DNA of 18,058 bases from Piscirickettsiaceae bacterium. Lineage in GTDB: Bacteria; Pseudomonadota; Gammaproteobacteria; Nitrosococcales; Methylophagaceae. Shown piece by piece: positions 1 to 6,312 of this stretch. The notes under the pieces were generated by a model. The model saw only the letters and a list, made by a program, of their open reading frames with translations. It was not told the DNA's origin and did not search any database. The DNA is taken from positions 1 through 18,058 of the forward strand of contig DAOUSV010000013.1 in the NCBI GenBank assembly GCA_030627065.1, given 5' to 3'. The position numbers and the translations under genes were made by a program. Numbering within the stretch: the first letter of the stretch is position 1; each line of letters opens with the position of its first letter.

Positions 1-32
1 GCCATCTCTTTACGCCGAGATGGCTTCACCAC
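1..32 (-). CDS. IS3-family transposase OrfB, N-terminal fragment (cut by window edge)
   Basis: Only the first codons of the DDE integrase-like OrfB are visible. The frame one base back from orfA reads GTG GTG AAG CCA TCT CGG CGT AAA GAG ATG, giving (M)VKPSRRKEM. This resembles the usual OrfB start in IS407-type elements. A TGA at 39-41 closes the frame upstream, so the reading frame is entered either by -1 slippage in orfA, giving the OrfAB transposase, or weakly at one of the GTG codons (30-32 or 27-29). The catalytic residues lie outside the window, so its integrity is unknown. Confidence 0.7.
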   Translation of the reverse strand, partial: MVKPSRRKEM

Positions 33-38
33 TTTTTT
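1..38 (-). promoter_or_regulatory. Programmed -1 frameshift signal: A_AAA_AAG heptamer plus hairpin
   Basis: On the minus strand positions 38-32 read A_AAA_AAG in the orfA frame, the classic bacterial -1 slippery heptamer. After 7 bases (31-25) comes a perfect 8-bp hairpin, GCCATCTC / GAGATGGC, with arms at 24-17 and 8-1 and an 8-base loop. A one-base backward slip enters the orfB frame directly at AAA AAA GTG. Heptamer, spacer and hairpin together match the known arrangement that makes the OrfAB transposase in IS3 elements. Confidence 0.85.
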
Positions 39-292
39 TCAATGGCCTCTCGGGCAATCTCAGCTTTGAGTTTTTCTTCTGCATACATTCGTTTAAGGCG
101 TCGGTTCTCGTCTTCGAGTTCTTTCATTTTTTTCATTAAAGACATATCCATACCACCATACTTTGAACGCCACTTATAAAAACTGGCTTGGCTCATGCTG
201 TATTCACGGCAAAGCTCGGCAACGGATGTACCCGTTTCATTTTTCTTCAAAATGCTAATGATCTGACTGTCTGTGTGTCGTGTCTTTTTCAT
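26..292 (-). CDS. IS3-family transposase OrfA
   Basis: This 88-residue protein is the DNA-binding subunit of an IS3-family transposase. Residues 1-50 form a helix-turn-helix of the HTH_Tnp_1 type, with the conserved pattern SVAELCREYSMSQASFYKWR. Residues 52-88 form a leucine-zipper-like helix (MKKMKELEDENRRLKRM) used in OrfA/OrfAB multimer formation. Length and layout match intact family members. The ATG at 292-290 is the only sensible start. The stop at 26-28 overlaps the beginning of orfB, and the last codons contain the slippery run that yields the OrfAB fusion. OrfA recognises the element's ends and modulates transposition; that role comes from the family. Confidence 0.92.
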   Translation of the reverse strand: MKKTRHTDSQIISILKKNETGTSVAELCREYSMSQASFYKWRSKYGGMDMSLMKKMKELEDENRRLKRMYAEEKLKAEIAREAIEKKW

Positions 293-340
293 AGAAAACT
301 ACTGCTAATAGTGTATTAGAATTTTCTACTTTCAACTTGG

Positions 341-362
341 TTTATTTTTCGGGGGGATTACA
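341..362 (-). repeat. Putative terminal inverted repeat of the IS (orfA side)
   Basis: The minus strand reads TGTAATCCCCCCGAAAAATA and on into the orfA leader. The TG start and C-run followed by A-rich sequence resemble the ends of IS3-family elements. The matching end is outside the window, so the exact repeat length and the edge at 362 are inferred. Confidence 0.55.
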
Positions 363-519
363 GGTTAATTATGTTTTCTAATATTTTAAAGAGGGGAATT
401 AATCCTAAAAGAAGATAGATAAGTAAAATAGTATCTATTAAGTTCTTTTACTACTATATCCAGAGTATATTTTTAGTCATCTTGATTAAATTAATGTGAG
501 AATAACATTAAAAATAAAT

Positions 520-1098
520 TTAGTGGATATCATGACGAAAGCTTTCAAGTTTTGGGTGGTAGTTTTTTGCATCACCATAATCTAGAAATTTACGATAACG
601 AAGGTGTGTGCCTATTAGCTTTCGGGCATGTTTGATTGGGCAAAAATATTGTTCTGTTCGAGCTAGAATTTCTCCAATATAAGCAATAAGACCATTTGCA
701 TAGCCACAATAAACACAATGAAATTTTTCGAAAATATTTAGGTAAGCGAGTTGGTGACGATCAATCACAATATAATCAGAGCGTTTTACTTTTTTGATCT
801 TGTAGATTGGAAAGCACGTTAGGTGATAAAAACTCACAAATAAGTCAGTGATGACTAAGGGAATAATCATGCTGTAGATAATGGGAGCAGTAATTATATT
901 GATGGGACGTAAGCCAAAAAACCATCGCCATGCACTTGTTTTTAATTTTTTGTGAGCTTGTTTGATACTGTGTTCAAACTCTACTTTTTTCCCTTTAAGT
1001 TGGAAAAGTAAGTTTTCTTCTTGCTGATGAAGTTCGCTTGTTAGTTCATTCTCTAACTGTTTTATTTTATCGATTAATAGATCAATACGAGCATTCAT
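520..1098 (-). CDS. Conserved hypothetical membrane protein with N-terminal coiled coil and CxxC...CxxxH motif
   Basis: The function of this 192-residue protein is unknown. Residues 3-52 are charged and heptad-like, suggesting a coiled coil. Residues 65-97 are strongly hydrophobic and may form one or two membrane passes. The C-terminal half holds C128-x2-C131 (HCVYCGYANG) and C153-x3-H157 (YFCPIKHARK), a possible metal or Fe-S site. The wording around these cysteines looks strongly conserved and recalls a widespread proteobacterial hypothetical family. The start at 1098 has a good ribosome site, GGAG at 1107-1110, 8 bases away. It is the last gene of the comF set, 19 bases after the channel gene. 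No signal peptide is evident. Metal binding is inferred only from residue spacing. Confidence 0.75.
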   Translation of the reverse strand: MNARIDLLIDKIKQLENELTSELHQQEENLLFQLKGKKVEFEHSIKQAHKKLKTSAWRWFFGLRPINIITAPIIYSMIIPLVITDLFVSFYHLTCFPIYKIKKVKRSDYIVIDRHQLAYLNIFEKFHCVYCGYANGLIAYIGEILARTEQYFCPIKHARKLIGTHLRYRKFLDYGDAKNYHPKLESFRHDIH

Positions 1099-1117
1099 AA
1101 AGGGGTCTCCGCAGAAT

Positions 1118-1549
1118 TTATTCTTGTTGCCAGTATTTTTGCATTTCTATAAATAAGAATGAGGCTGACCAAGTGATTAATACTAAGCCGGTTAATGATT
1201 CTAAGCCTGCTAGGAAGCGAATATGACCGGAGGGTTCAATATCACCGAAACCTAGGGTTGTGTAGTTAGTGAATGAGAAATAACTACAGTCGAGAAGGCT
1301 TTGGTTGAAGTTGCCAATAAGTGAGCCTAAGCCATCAATATTAATCATTAGATAATAGCCAAGTGCGAACAGCCAAATTTCAGCAATATGTGTTACTAAA
1401 ATAACAAAAACACCAATAAGTACTTTATAGCGAGATGGGGTAGTCAGTGTTGGTAGCTTTTGAGAGAGTTTATATAGCACTTCATAATGAATGATGACGG
1501 AAGCCGTAATTAAGCTGATATTAATAAGAATGCTAGTGAATAAGGACAT
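1118..1549 (-). CDS. Small two-pore-helix-type potassium channel-like protein (Ion_trans_2)
   Basis: A 143-residue inner-membrane protein with a K+-channel pore. Hydrophobic segments lie at about 3-25, 43-70 and 113-136. Between the last two sits a pore loop, DCSYFSFTNYTTLGFGDIEPSG, whose selectivity filter is T98-L-G-F-G-D103. Standard K+ channels have TVGYGD; LG and F substitutions are tolerated in the wider family. There is no RCK/TrkA_N or cyclic-nucleotide domain, so gating input is not apparent. It starts 2 bases after the diguanylate cyclase stop, so the two are almost surely co-translated. Predicted role: passive K+ (or less selective cation) conductance. Ion selectivity is not proven by the sequence. 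Confidence 0.8.
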   Translation of the reverse strand: MSLFTSILINISLITASVIIHYEVLYKLSQKLPTLTTPSRYKVLIGVFVILVTHIAEIWLFALGYYLMINIDGLGSLIGNFNQSLLDCSYFSFTNYTTLGFGDIEPSGHIRFLAGLESLTGLVLITWSASFLFIEMQKYWQQE

Positions 1550-1551
1550 GA

Positions 1552-2637
1552 TTAATGGGCTTGATGAACACGGTTTCTACCTGATACTTTGGCGGCATAC
1601 ACCGCCTGATCTGCAGCATTGATTAGTTGTTGTGTCGTTTTAATTGGTGAAGTGGCATTCATCGTTGTTAGCCCGATAGAAAGTGTAATTTTCAATGGTG
1701 CGGCAGTGCCAATATCAAAATGAGTTTGATTAATGGATGCTCGAATCCTTTCGGCAATATCATGGGCTGTTTCTGTATTCGTATTAGCGAGTAATATTAC
1801 GAATTCTTCCCCACCATAACGAGCTAATACGTCGCTAGTACGCATAATGTCACTGAAAATATGGGCAGCTTGCTGTAATACAGCATCACCGGCTTGGTGA
1901 CCATGGGAATCATTAACACGCTTGAAATGATCAAGATCAAGAAATAAGCATGATAAAGGGGCTCTATTACGTAATGAGAGGGTGACTTCTTCATCAACAC
2001 GTTGATCAAAGAAACGGCGATTATTAATGCCAGTTAGGGGATCTATTAAGCCAATTTGTTTAATATTTTCTTGTAGACGCGCATTGTCAAGACAGGCCGA
2101 TAGAACGGCTGCTAAATGCTGTAAAAACTGTGTTCCCATATCCACTTGAAATCGTTCATAGCTACGACTTCCTAAGTTTAAACAGCCAATCAATTTATTG
2201 TGACGAATTAACGGTAATATGGCTACAGACTTTAAGATGTGGCTATTAGGAAAGAGACGTTGGTGGCTGTGAGGTGCAAAGCTTGATAAGCGTGGTTTTC
2301 TACGTAGCGAAAAATACTGATTAATGACTTGTTCACTATCTGTGAATAATAACCGTCCTTGCCATGATTGTAGTTGTTCTTTACCTATTAAACGTTGAAA
2401 TTCATATTCAGGATCAAGTAGTAATAATGTGACTTCAGATAGCTGAAAACGGTCACGATGTTGTTCTAAGATAATGCGTAATAAATCTAATAAATCGTCA
2501 CTATTTAATAGGGTTAACTCATATTCTTGAAAATTTAATTGTTTACGTTCATTGTGTTTAGCCGTACGAAGAAAAGCATCAAGATTTGCTTGTAATTTTA
2601 CCGCATTTTGTGGCATTTTTGAATCGAATGAATGCAT
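1552..2637 (-). CDS. Diguanylate cyclase with N-terminal DUF484/GAF-like sensor domain
   Basis: The enzyme should condense two GTP into cyclic di-GMP. Residues 40-185 resemble a DUF484/GAF fold, notably SVAILPLIRHNKLIGCLNLG (137-156) followed by ERFQVDMGTQFLQHLAAVL. Residues 196-358 form a GGDEF domain: D-x-LTGINNRRFF at 199-210, FLDLDHFKRVNDSHGH at 232-247, and the active-site loop GGEEF at 275-279. RTSD at 266-269, exactly five residues before it, is an RxxD inhibitory site, so product inhibition is expected. There is no signal peptide or membrane segment, so it is likely cytosolic with an unknown GAF ligand. It starts 4 bases after comF stops and ends 2 bases before the channel gene. Confidence 0.92.
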   Translation of the reverse strand: MHSFDSKMPQNAVKLQANLDAFLRTAKHNERKQLNFQEYELTLLNSDDLLDLLRIILEQHRDRFQLSEVTLLLLDPEYEFQRLIGKEQLQSWQGRLLFTDSEQVINQYFSLRRKPRLSSFAPHSHQRLFPNSHILKSVAILPLIRHNKLIGCLNLGSRSYERFQVDMGTQFLQHLAAVLSACLDNARLQENIKQIGLIDPLTGINNRRFFDQRVDEEVTLSLRNRAPLSCLFLDLDHFKRVNDSHGHQAGDAVLQQAAHIFSDIMRTSDVLARYGGEEFVILLANTNTETAHDIAERIRASINQTHFDIGTAAPLKITLSIGLTTMNATSPIKTTQQLINAADQAVYAAKVSGRNRVHQAH

Positions 2638-2641
2638 GGGG

Positions 2642-3358
2642 TTAATAATGTCTTATTGTGCGGGCAATTGTCCATACTTCAATGTTATTAACACCTGCTT
2701 GTCGTATTATTTTCGCTGCTGAATTGGCTGTGTGTCCTGTTGTTAATACATCATCAATAAGTGCAATATGAGTTGGGAGCATTGTGTTGACCACCTTAAA
2801 TGCGCGTTGAATATTTTTTGCTCGTTCTTTATAGGGTAGCGAGGTTTGGGGTTGTGAATCCTTGATGCGGATCACACTTTTAGAACAAACTGGAATAGAC
2901 AGTTGTTTTGATAGCTGTTTGGCAAGTTCTAATGATTGATTATAACCACGCTCACGCAATCGCCGTGGATGCAAAGGAATCGGTATTAATAGTTGGGGCA
3001 AGGGGCGAGTTTTTAGCTTTGCTGCCATTTGAACAGCAAAGAATCGACTTAAGAATAGTTTGTCATTATATTTAAAATCAGCAATTAAACGATCTATAGG
3101 TGATTTATATTCAAATAAGCTAAAGCTAGAATTTTGTTGGGGGGGCTGATGTAAACAGCGACCACACAGCAGAGAGTGACTAAGAGGGGAGGCACAACGC
3201 GGGCACGATTTACCTAATTTAGGTAGTTCATTGATGCAATCAACACAGAGGCTATCATTCTCACCTATTTCACCGCAGAGTAGGCAATGTGTTGCCGTCA
3301 GATTACTGTATAATTGAGCCACATTTTGTCTAAGTGCTGGTAGAATATTTTCTATCAT
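2642..3358 (-). CDS. comF: ComF family phosphoribosyltransferase-like protein
   Basis: ComF proteins support DNA uptake in naturally competent bacteria; the family has a type I phosphoribosyltransferase fold. Residues 25-68 hold four CxxC pairs (C25/28, C38/41, C52/55, C65/68), a double zinc-ribbon. The conserved RRLRERGYNQS (132-142) follows, and the PRPP-binding loop LIDDVLTTGHT (200-210) contains the D202-D203 pair. Length of 238 residues is normal. I use the ATG at 3358; a TTG directly upstream at 3361 would add one Met and is less likely. It is the first gene of the minus-strand set and runs divergently from bioB with 37 bases between starts, an arrangement also known in pseudomonads. 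Competence itself cannot be inferred from this gene alone. Confidence 0.92.
   Translation of the reverse strand: MIENILPALRQNVAQLYSNLTATHCLLCGEIGENDSLCVDCINELPKLGKSCPRCASPLSHSLLCGRCLHQPPQQNSSFSLFEYKSPIDRLIADFKYNDKLFLSRFFAVQMAAKLKTRPLPQLLIPIPLHPRRLRERGYNQSLELAKQLSKQLSIPVCSKSVIRIKDSQPQTSLPYKERAKNIQRAFKVVNTMLPTHIALIDDVLTTGHTANSAAKIIRQAGVNNIEVWTIARTIRHY
3338..3346 (+). promoter_or_regulatory. Candidate extended -10 promoter for the bio operon
   Basis: TGGTAGAAT is an extended -10 with 5 of 6 matches to TATAAT. The -35 region 17 bases upstream (GCCACA) is weak. It lies inside the first codons of comF and would place the start of transcription near 3353, giving a leader of about 43 bases to bioB. 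No BirA-type biotin operator was recognised around it. Confidence 0.35.
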
Positions 3359-3387
3359 CAAGATGAATCCATTTATCTATTAACGAA

Positions 3388-3396
3388 AGAATATCA
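3388..3396 (-). promoter_or_regulatory. Candidate extended -10 promoter for the comF operon
   Basis: The minus strand reads TGATATTCT, an extended -10 (TGn) with 4 of 6 matches to TATAAT. A weak TTGCTT lies 16 bases upstream as a possible -35. The element overlaps the bioB start codon, which is forced by the 37-base gap between the two starts. Judged by eye only. Confidence 0.3.
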
Positions 3397-4376
3397 TGTC
3401 TGAAAATCAAAGCAATACCGATCAAACTATTCGTCACGATTGGAAAATTGAAGAAATTGAAGCTCTTTATAATTTGCCATTTGCAGATTTAATGTACCGT
3501 GCACAAACATCACACCGTGAAAACTTTGATCCAAATACGGTTCAAGTGAGTACTTTATTAAGTATTAAAACAGGTGGTTGTGCAGAAGATTGCGGTTATT
3601 GTCCGCAAAGTGTGCATCATGAATCATCTGTAAAAGCCGAACCATTAATGCCTTTAGATCAAGTTATTGCAAATGCGACCGAAGCCAAAGAGTCTGGTGC
3701 TAGTCGTTTTTGTATGGGAGCGGCATGGCGTAATTTGAAAGATCGTGATCTTGAACGTGTTGCTGACATGGTGTCGGGCGTGAAAGATTTAGGCTTAGAA
3801 ACCTGTGTAACGCTGGGTATGCTGGAAGAGCATCAAGCAAAACGTCTGAAAGATGCAGGTTTAGATTATTACAATCACAATCTAGATACTTCGCCAGAGT
3901 TTTATGGCGAAGTCATTAGCACACGTACTTATCAGGATCGATTAGATACGTTGAGTTATGTCCGTGATGCTGATATTAATGTCTGTAGCGGTGGTATTGT
4001 TGGCATGGGCGAAAATGATGTTGATCGTGCGGGTATGTTGATGGGCTTGGCTAATATGCCGAGTCATCCACAAAGTGTACCGATTAACTTATTGGTTAAA
4101 GTAGAAGGCACGCCACTAGCAGAAAATGATGATATTGATCCTTTGGAGTTTGTTAAAACGATTGCTGTTACTCGTTTAATGATGCCAAAATCGTATGTAC
4201 GTTTATCAGCCGGACGTGAAAGCATGAGTGATGAATTGCAAGCAATGTGCTTTCTTGCCGGTGCGAATTCAATCTTTTATGGTGATAAATTATTGACTAC
4301 GAACAACCCTGATACGCATCATGATTTGAAACTGTTTGAGCGTTTGGGTATTTCAACATCAGTTGCTAATCACTAA
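3396..4376 (+). CDS. bioB: Biotin synthase BioB (radical SAM)
   Basis: BioB inserts sulfur into dethiobiotin to make biotin, the last step of the pathway. The radical-SAM cluster is bound by C62-x3-C66-x2-C69 (CAEDCGYCPQS). The ligands of the auxiliary [2Fe-2S] cluster are all present: C106 (RFCMGAAWR), C137 (LETCVTLG), C197 (NVCSGG) and R269 (SYVRLSAGRE). The YNHNLDTS and ANSIFYGDKLLTT motifs are also intact. Length of 326 residues is normal; the short N-terminal tail before residue 18 is variable in the family. The ATG at 3396 has only a weak purine-rich site (GAAAGA). First gene of bioBFHCD, divergent from comF. Confidence 0.98.
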   Translation: MSENQSNTDQTIRHDWKIEEIEALYNLPFADLMYRAQTSHRENFDPNTVQVSTLLSIKTGGCAEDCGYCPQSVHHESSVKAEPLMPLDQVIANATEAKESGASRFCMGAAWRNLKDRDLERVADMVSGVKDLGLETCVTLGMLEEHQAKRLKDAGLDYYNHNLDTSPEFYGEVISTRTYQDRLDTLSYVRDADINVCSGGIVGMGENDVDRAGMLMGLANMPSHPQSVPINLLVKVEGTPLAENDDIDPLEFVKTIAVTRLMMPKSYVRLSAGRESMSDELQAMCFLAGANSIFYGDKLLTTNNPDTHHDLKLFERLGISTSVANH

Positions 4377-4385
4377 ACAGATAAC

Positions 4386-5561
4386 GTGAGCAGTTTACCT
4401 TGGACACAGAAGTTAGCCGATGATCTTACTGCGAGGCAAGCAGCGGGGCGTTATCGTCAGCAACGTGTTCGTGAGGGTGCGCAAGGGATAAATATTGTTA
4501 TTGATGGTCAAAAGCGACTGTCATTTTGTAGTAATGATTATTTAGGGCTTGCTGTCCACCCTGATCTAAAAAAAGCCTTTATTGATACTGCTGAGAAAGA
4601 AGGGATTGGCAGTGGTGCTGCACATTTATTAACGGGGCATAGCAGAGTTCATCAAGCCTTAGAAGAAGCGTTAGCTGACTTCACAGGACAGCAGAAAGTC
4701 TTGTTGTTTTCATCGGGCTATCAAGCCAATATGGGGCTGATTGATGGCTTAATGGCGCGTGGCGATGTGTTGATCCAAGATAAACTCAATCATGCTTCTT
4801 TATTAGATGGTGGTCGATTATCAGCAGCTGATCAATTGCGTTATCGACATGCAGATATGACAGCGTTAACAACTCGTTTACAACAATCACAGTCGATAGA
4901 ACGTCGCTTAATTGTCACTGATGGCGTATTTAGTATGGATGGCGATATTGCCCCATTAACTGAAATAATGGCCTTAGCAAAACAGAATAATACAGGTGTT
5001 ATTGTTGATGATGCGCATGGGCTTGGCGTGTTGGGAGGGCAGGGTCGGGGAAGCATTCAACATTGTAATATAGTCAAACAAGATCAGCCGATTGTGATGG
5101 GTACATTTGGCAAAGCTTTTGGTACTGCGGGTGCATTTGTTGCCGCTGATGAAGTGGTGATTGATACACTAATCCAACAAGCACGGACATATGTTTATAC
5201 GACTGCACAACCTGCGGCAATTGCTGCGGCAACATTAGCCAGCTTAAAGCTTGTGAAAAATGAAAGCTGGCGCCGTGAAAAGTTACAGGCATTAATCGCC
5301 CAGTTTAGAGCGGGTGCTCAAGCCTTAGGTTTGAATATTATGGACTCACAAACACCGATTCAGCCGATATTAATTGGTGATGTTCAACAAGCGATTAAAA
5401 TAGGTAAGGCATTAGAGGAAAAAGGTATTTTAGTTGGGGTGATTCGCCCGCCAACAGTGCCAGAAGGTTCGGCTAGATTACGTATTACCTTGTCAGCCAA
5501 TCATAGTGAACAGCATATCACCCAGCTTTTAGATGCATTGGAAGTAGCTTATGCATATTAA
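4386..5561 (+). CDS. bioF: 8-amino-7-oxononanoate synthase BioF
   Basis: BioF is a PLP enzyme that joins pimeloyl-ACP and L-alanine to make KAPA (8-amino-7-oxononanoate), the first step of ring assembly. The Schiff-base lysine is K243 in GTFGKAFGTAGA. D209 and H211 (VDDAHGLGVLG) and H136 (LNHASLLDG) contact the cofactor, and FCSNDYLGL at 47-55 is the typical N-terminal motif. Length of 391 residues is normal. The start is GTG at 4386; no ATG occurs early in the frame and the sequence from residue 1 already fits the family. It begins 9 bases after bioB with no strong ribosome site, consistent with translational coupling, and overlaps bioH by 11 bases. Confidence 0.97.
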   Translation: MSSLPWTQKLADDLTARQAAGRYRQQRVREGAQGINIVIDGQKRLSFCSNDYLGLAVHPDLKKAFIDTAEKEGIGSGAAHLLTGHSRVHQALEEALADFTGQQKVLLFSSGYQANMGLIDGLMARGDVLIQDKLNHASLLDGGRLSAADQLRYRHADMTALTTRLQQSQSIERRLIVTDGVFSMDGDIAPLTEIMALAKQNNTGVIVDDAHGLGVLGGQGRGSIQHCNIVKQDQPIVMGTFGKAFGTAGAFVAADEVVIDTLIQQARTYVYTTAQPAAIAAATLASLKLVKNESWRREKLQALIAQFRAGAQALGLNIMDSQTPIQPILIGDVQQAIKIGKALEEKGILVGVIRPPTVPEGSARLRITLSANHSEQHITQLLDALEVAYAY

Positions 5562-6312
5562 AGTTATAGGGCAAGGCCCCGATCTAGTTATGCTACATGG
5601 CTGGAGTATGAACAGTGCTGTTTGGCATGATTTAGCTGGCAACTTAGCTAAAAGTTATACCCTACACTTGGTTGATTTACCCGGACACGGTCAAAGTGAC
5701 TGGCAAGAGGGGGCATTAGAACTGGCAACTATCGTTGAGAATTTGGCCCAACAGTTATCCGAAAAAGCAGTATATCTAGGCTGGTCTCTAGGCGGCTTGA
5801 TTAGTCTGGCTTTTGCTGAGCGTTATCCACAGCGCGTGACCAAACTTATTTTATTAGCCGCTAGCCCGTGTTTTGTTAGAACTGGGCAGTGGGAGTGTGC
5901 GATGGAGGCTGTTATATTCAATGCCTTTGCTGATAACTTGCAGGATAATCAGGCTGAAACCTTACAGAGATTCTTATTATTACAAGCGCGTGGTTCTCAA
6001 CATAGTCGGGATACCATTCGGCAATTAAGTCATCAATTAGCGATTGAAAACCCACCGAATCCAGTTGCATTGAAGGATGGTTTAAATGTGTTAATTACCT
6101 CCGATATGCGAATCCAATTAGCGGCATTAAACTGTCCAGTGACAATGATTCTGGGAGAGCGAGACACTTTGATTCCTAATGACATGTTGAGCGAGGCTCA
6201 GCAATTAAATAGCAACTTAACAACTCACTTATTAGCTGGCGCAGGTCATGCCCCTTTTATTGCCCACGCAGCACAATGCCAACACATTATTGAACAATTT
6301 ATTAATGAATAA
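5551..6312 (+). CDS. bioH: Pimeloyl-ACP methyl ester carboxylesterase BioH
   Basis: BioH is an alpha/beta hydrolase that removes the methyl group from pimeloyl-ACP methyl ester, ending the BioC-dependent detour through fatty acid synthesis. The nucleophile is S79 in LGWSLGG. D205 (GERDTLIP) and H233 (AGHAPF) complete the triad, and LHGWSMN (15-21) supplies the oxyanion-hole region. Length of 253 residues is close to E. coli BioH. The ATG at 5551 lies inside the end of bioF and has GGAAG at 5540-5544 as a ribosome site with 6 bases of spacing. It ends overlapping bioC by 8 bases. Placement between bioF and bioC makes this assignment firmer than sequence alone would for such a broad hydrolase family. 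Confidence 0.95.
   Translation: MHIKVIGQGPDLVMLHGWSMNSAVWHDLAGNLAKSYTLHLVDLPGHGQSDWQEGALELATIVENLAQQLSEKAVYLGWSLGGLISLAFAERYPQRVTKLILLAASPCFVRTGQWECAMEAVIFNAFADNLQDNQAETLQRFLLLQARGSQHSRDTIRQLSHQLAIENPPNPVALKDGLNVLITSDMRIQLAALNCPVTMILGERDTLIPNDMLSEAQQLNSNLTTHLLAGAGHAPFIAHAAQCQHIIEQFINE

Larger units (their letters stand above)
1..362 (-). mobile_element. IS3-family (IS407-like) insertion sequence, upstream end only
   Basis: This is the orfA-side end of an IS3-family element that continues past the window start. It holds an intact orfA, the first codons of orfB in the -1 frame, and a frameshift signal between them. The outer boundary is put at 362 because the minus strand there begins TGTAATCCCCCCG, and IS3-family ends typically begin with TG and carry such a C-run. 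The opposite end is not visible, so inverted repeats and target duplication cannot be confirmed. It sits downstream of the comF operon in the same orientation and does not visibly break any gene. Placement in the IS407 group rests on remembered similarity of OrfA and of the OrfB start. Confidence 0.85.

Noticed and set aside
415..438. ATAGATA ... TATCTAT inverted repeat as a terminator of the comF operon
   Set aside because: The 7-bp stem is almost all A-T with a 10-base loop and no U-run follows on the minus strand, so it would be very weak.
3359..3395. BirA operator upstream of bioB
   Set aside because: No dyad resembling the biotin operator (TTGTAAACC and its complement) is present in or around the gap.
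4841..5292. Open frames on the minus strand inside bioF
   Set aside because: They are shadows of the bioF coding sequence, with no family-like motifs and no ribosome sites.
6248..6304. Upstream in-frame ATG giving a 318-residue BioC
   Set aside because: The extra 19 residues lie inside bioH, do not resemble BioC N-termini, and the ATG at 6305 fits both the family start and an 8-base overlap with bioH.
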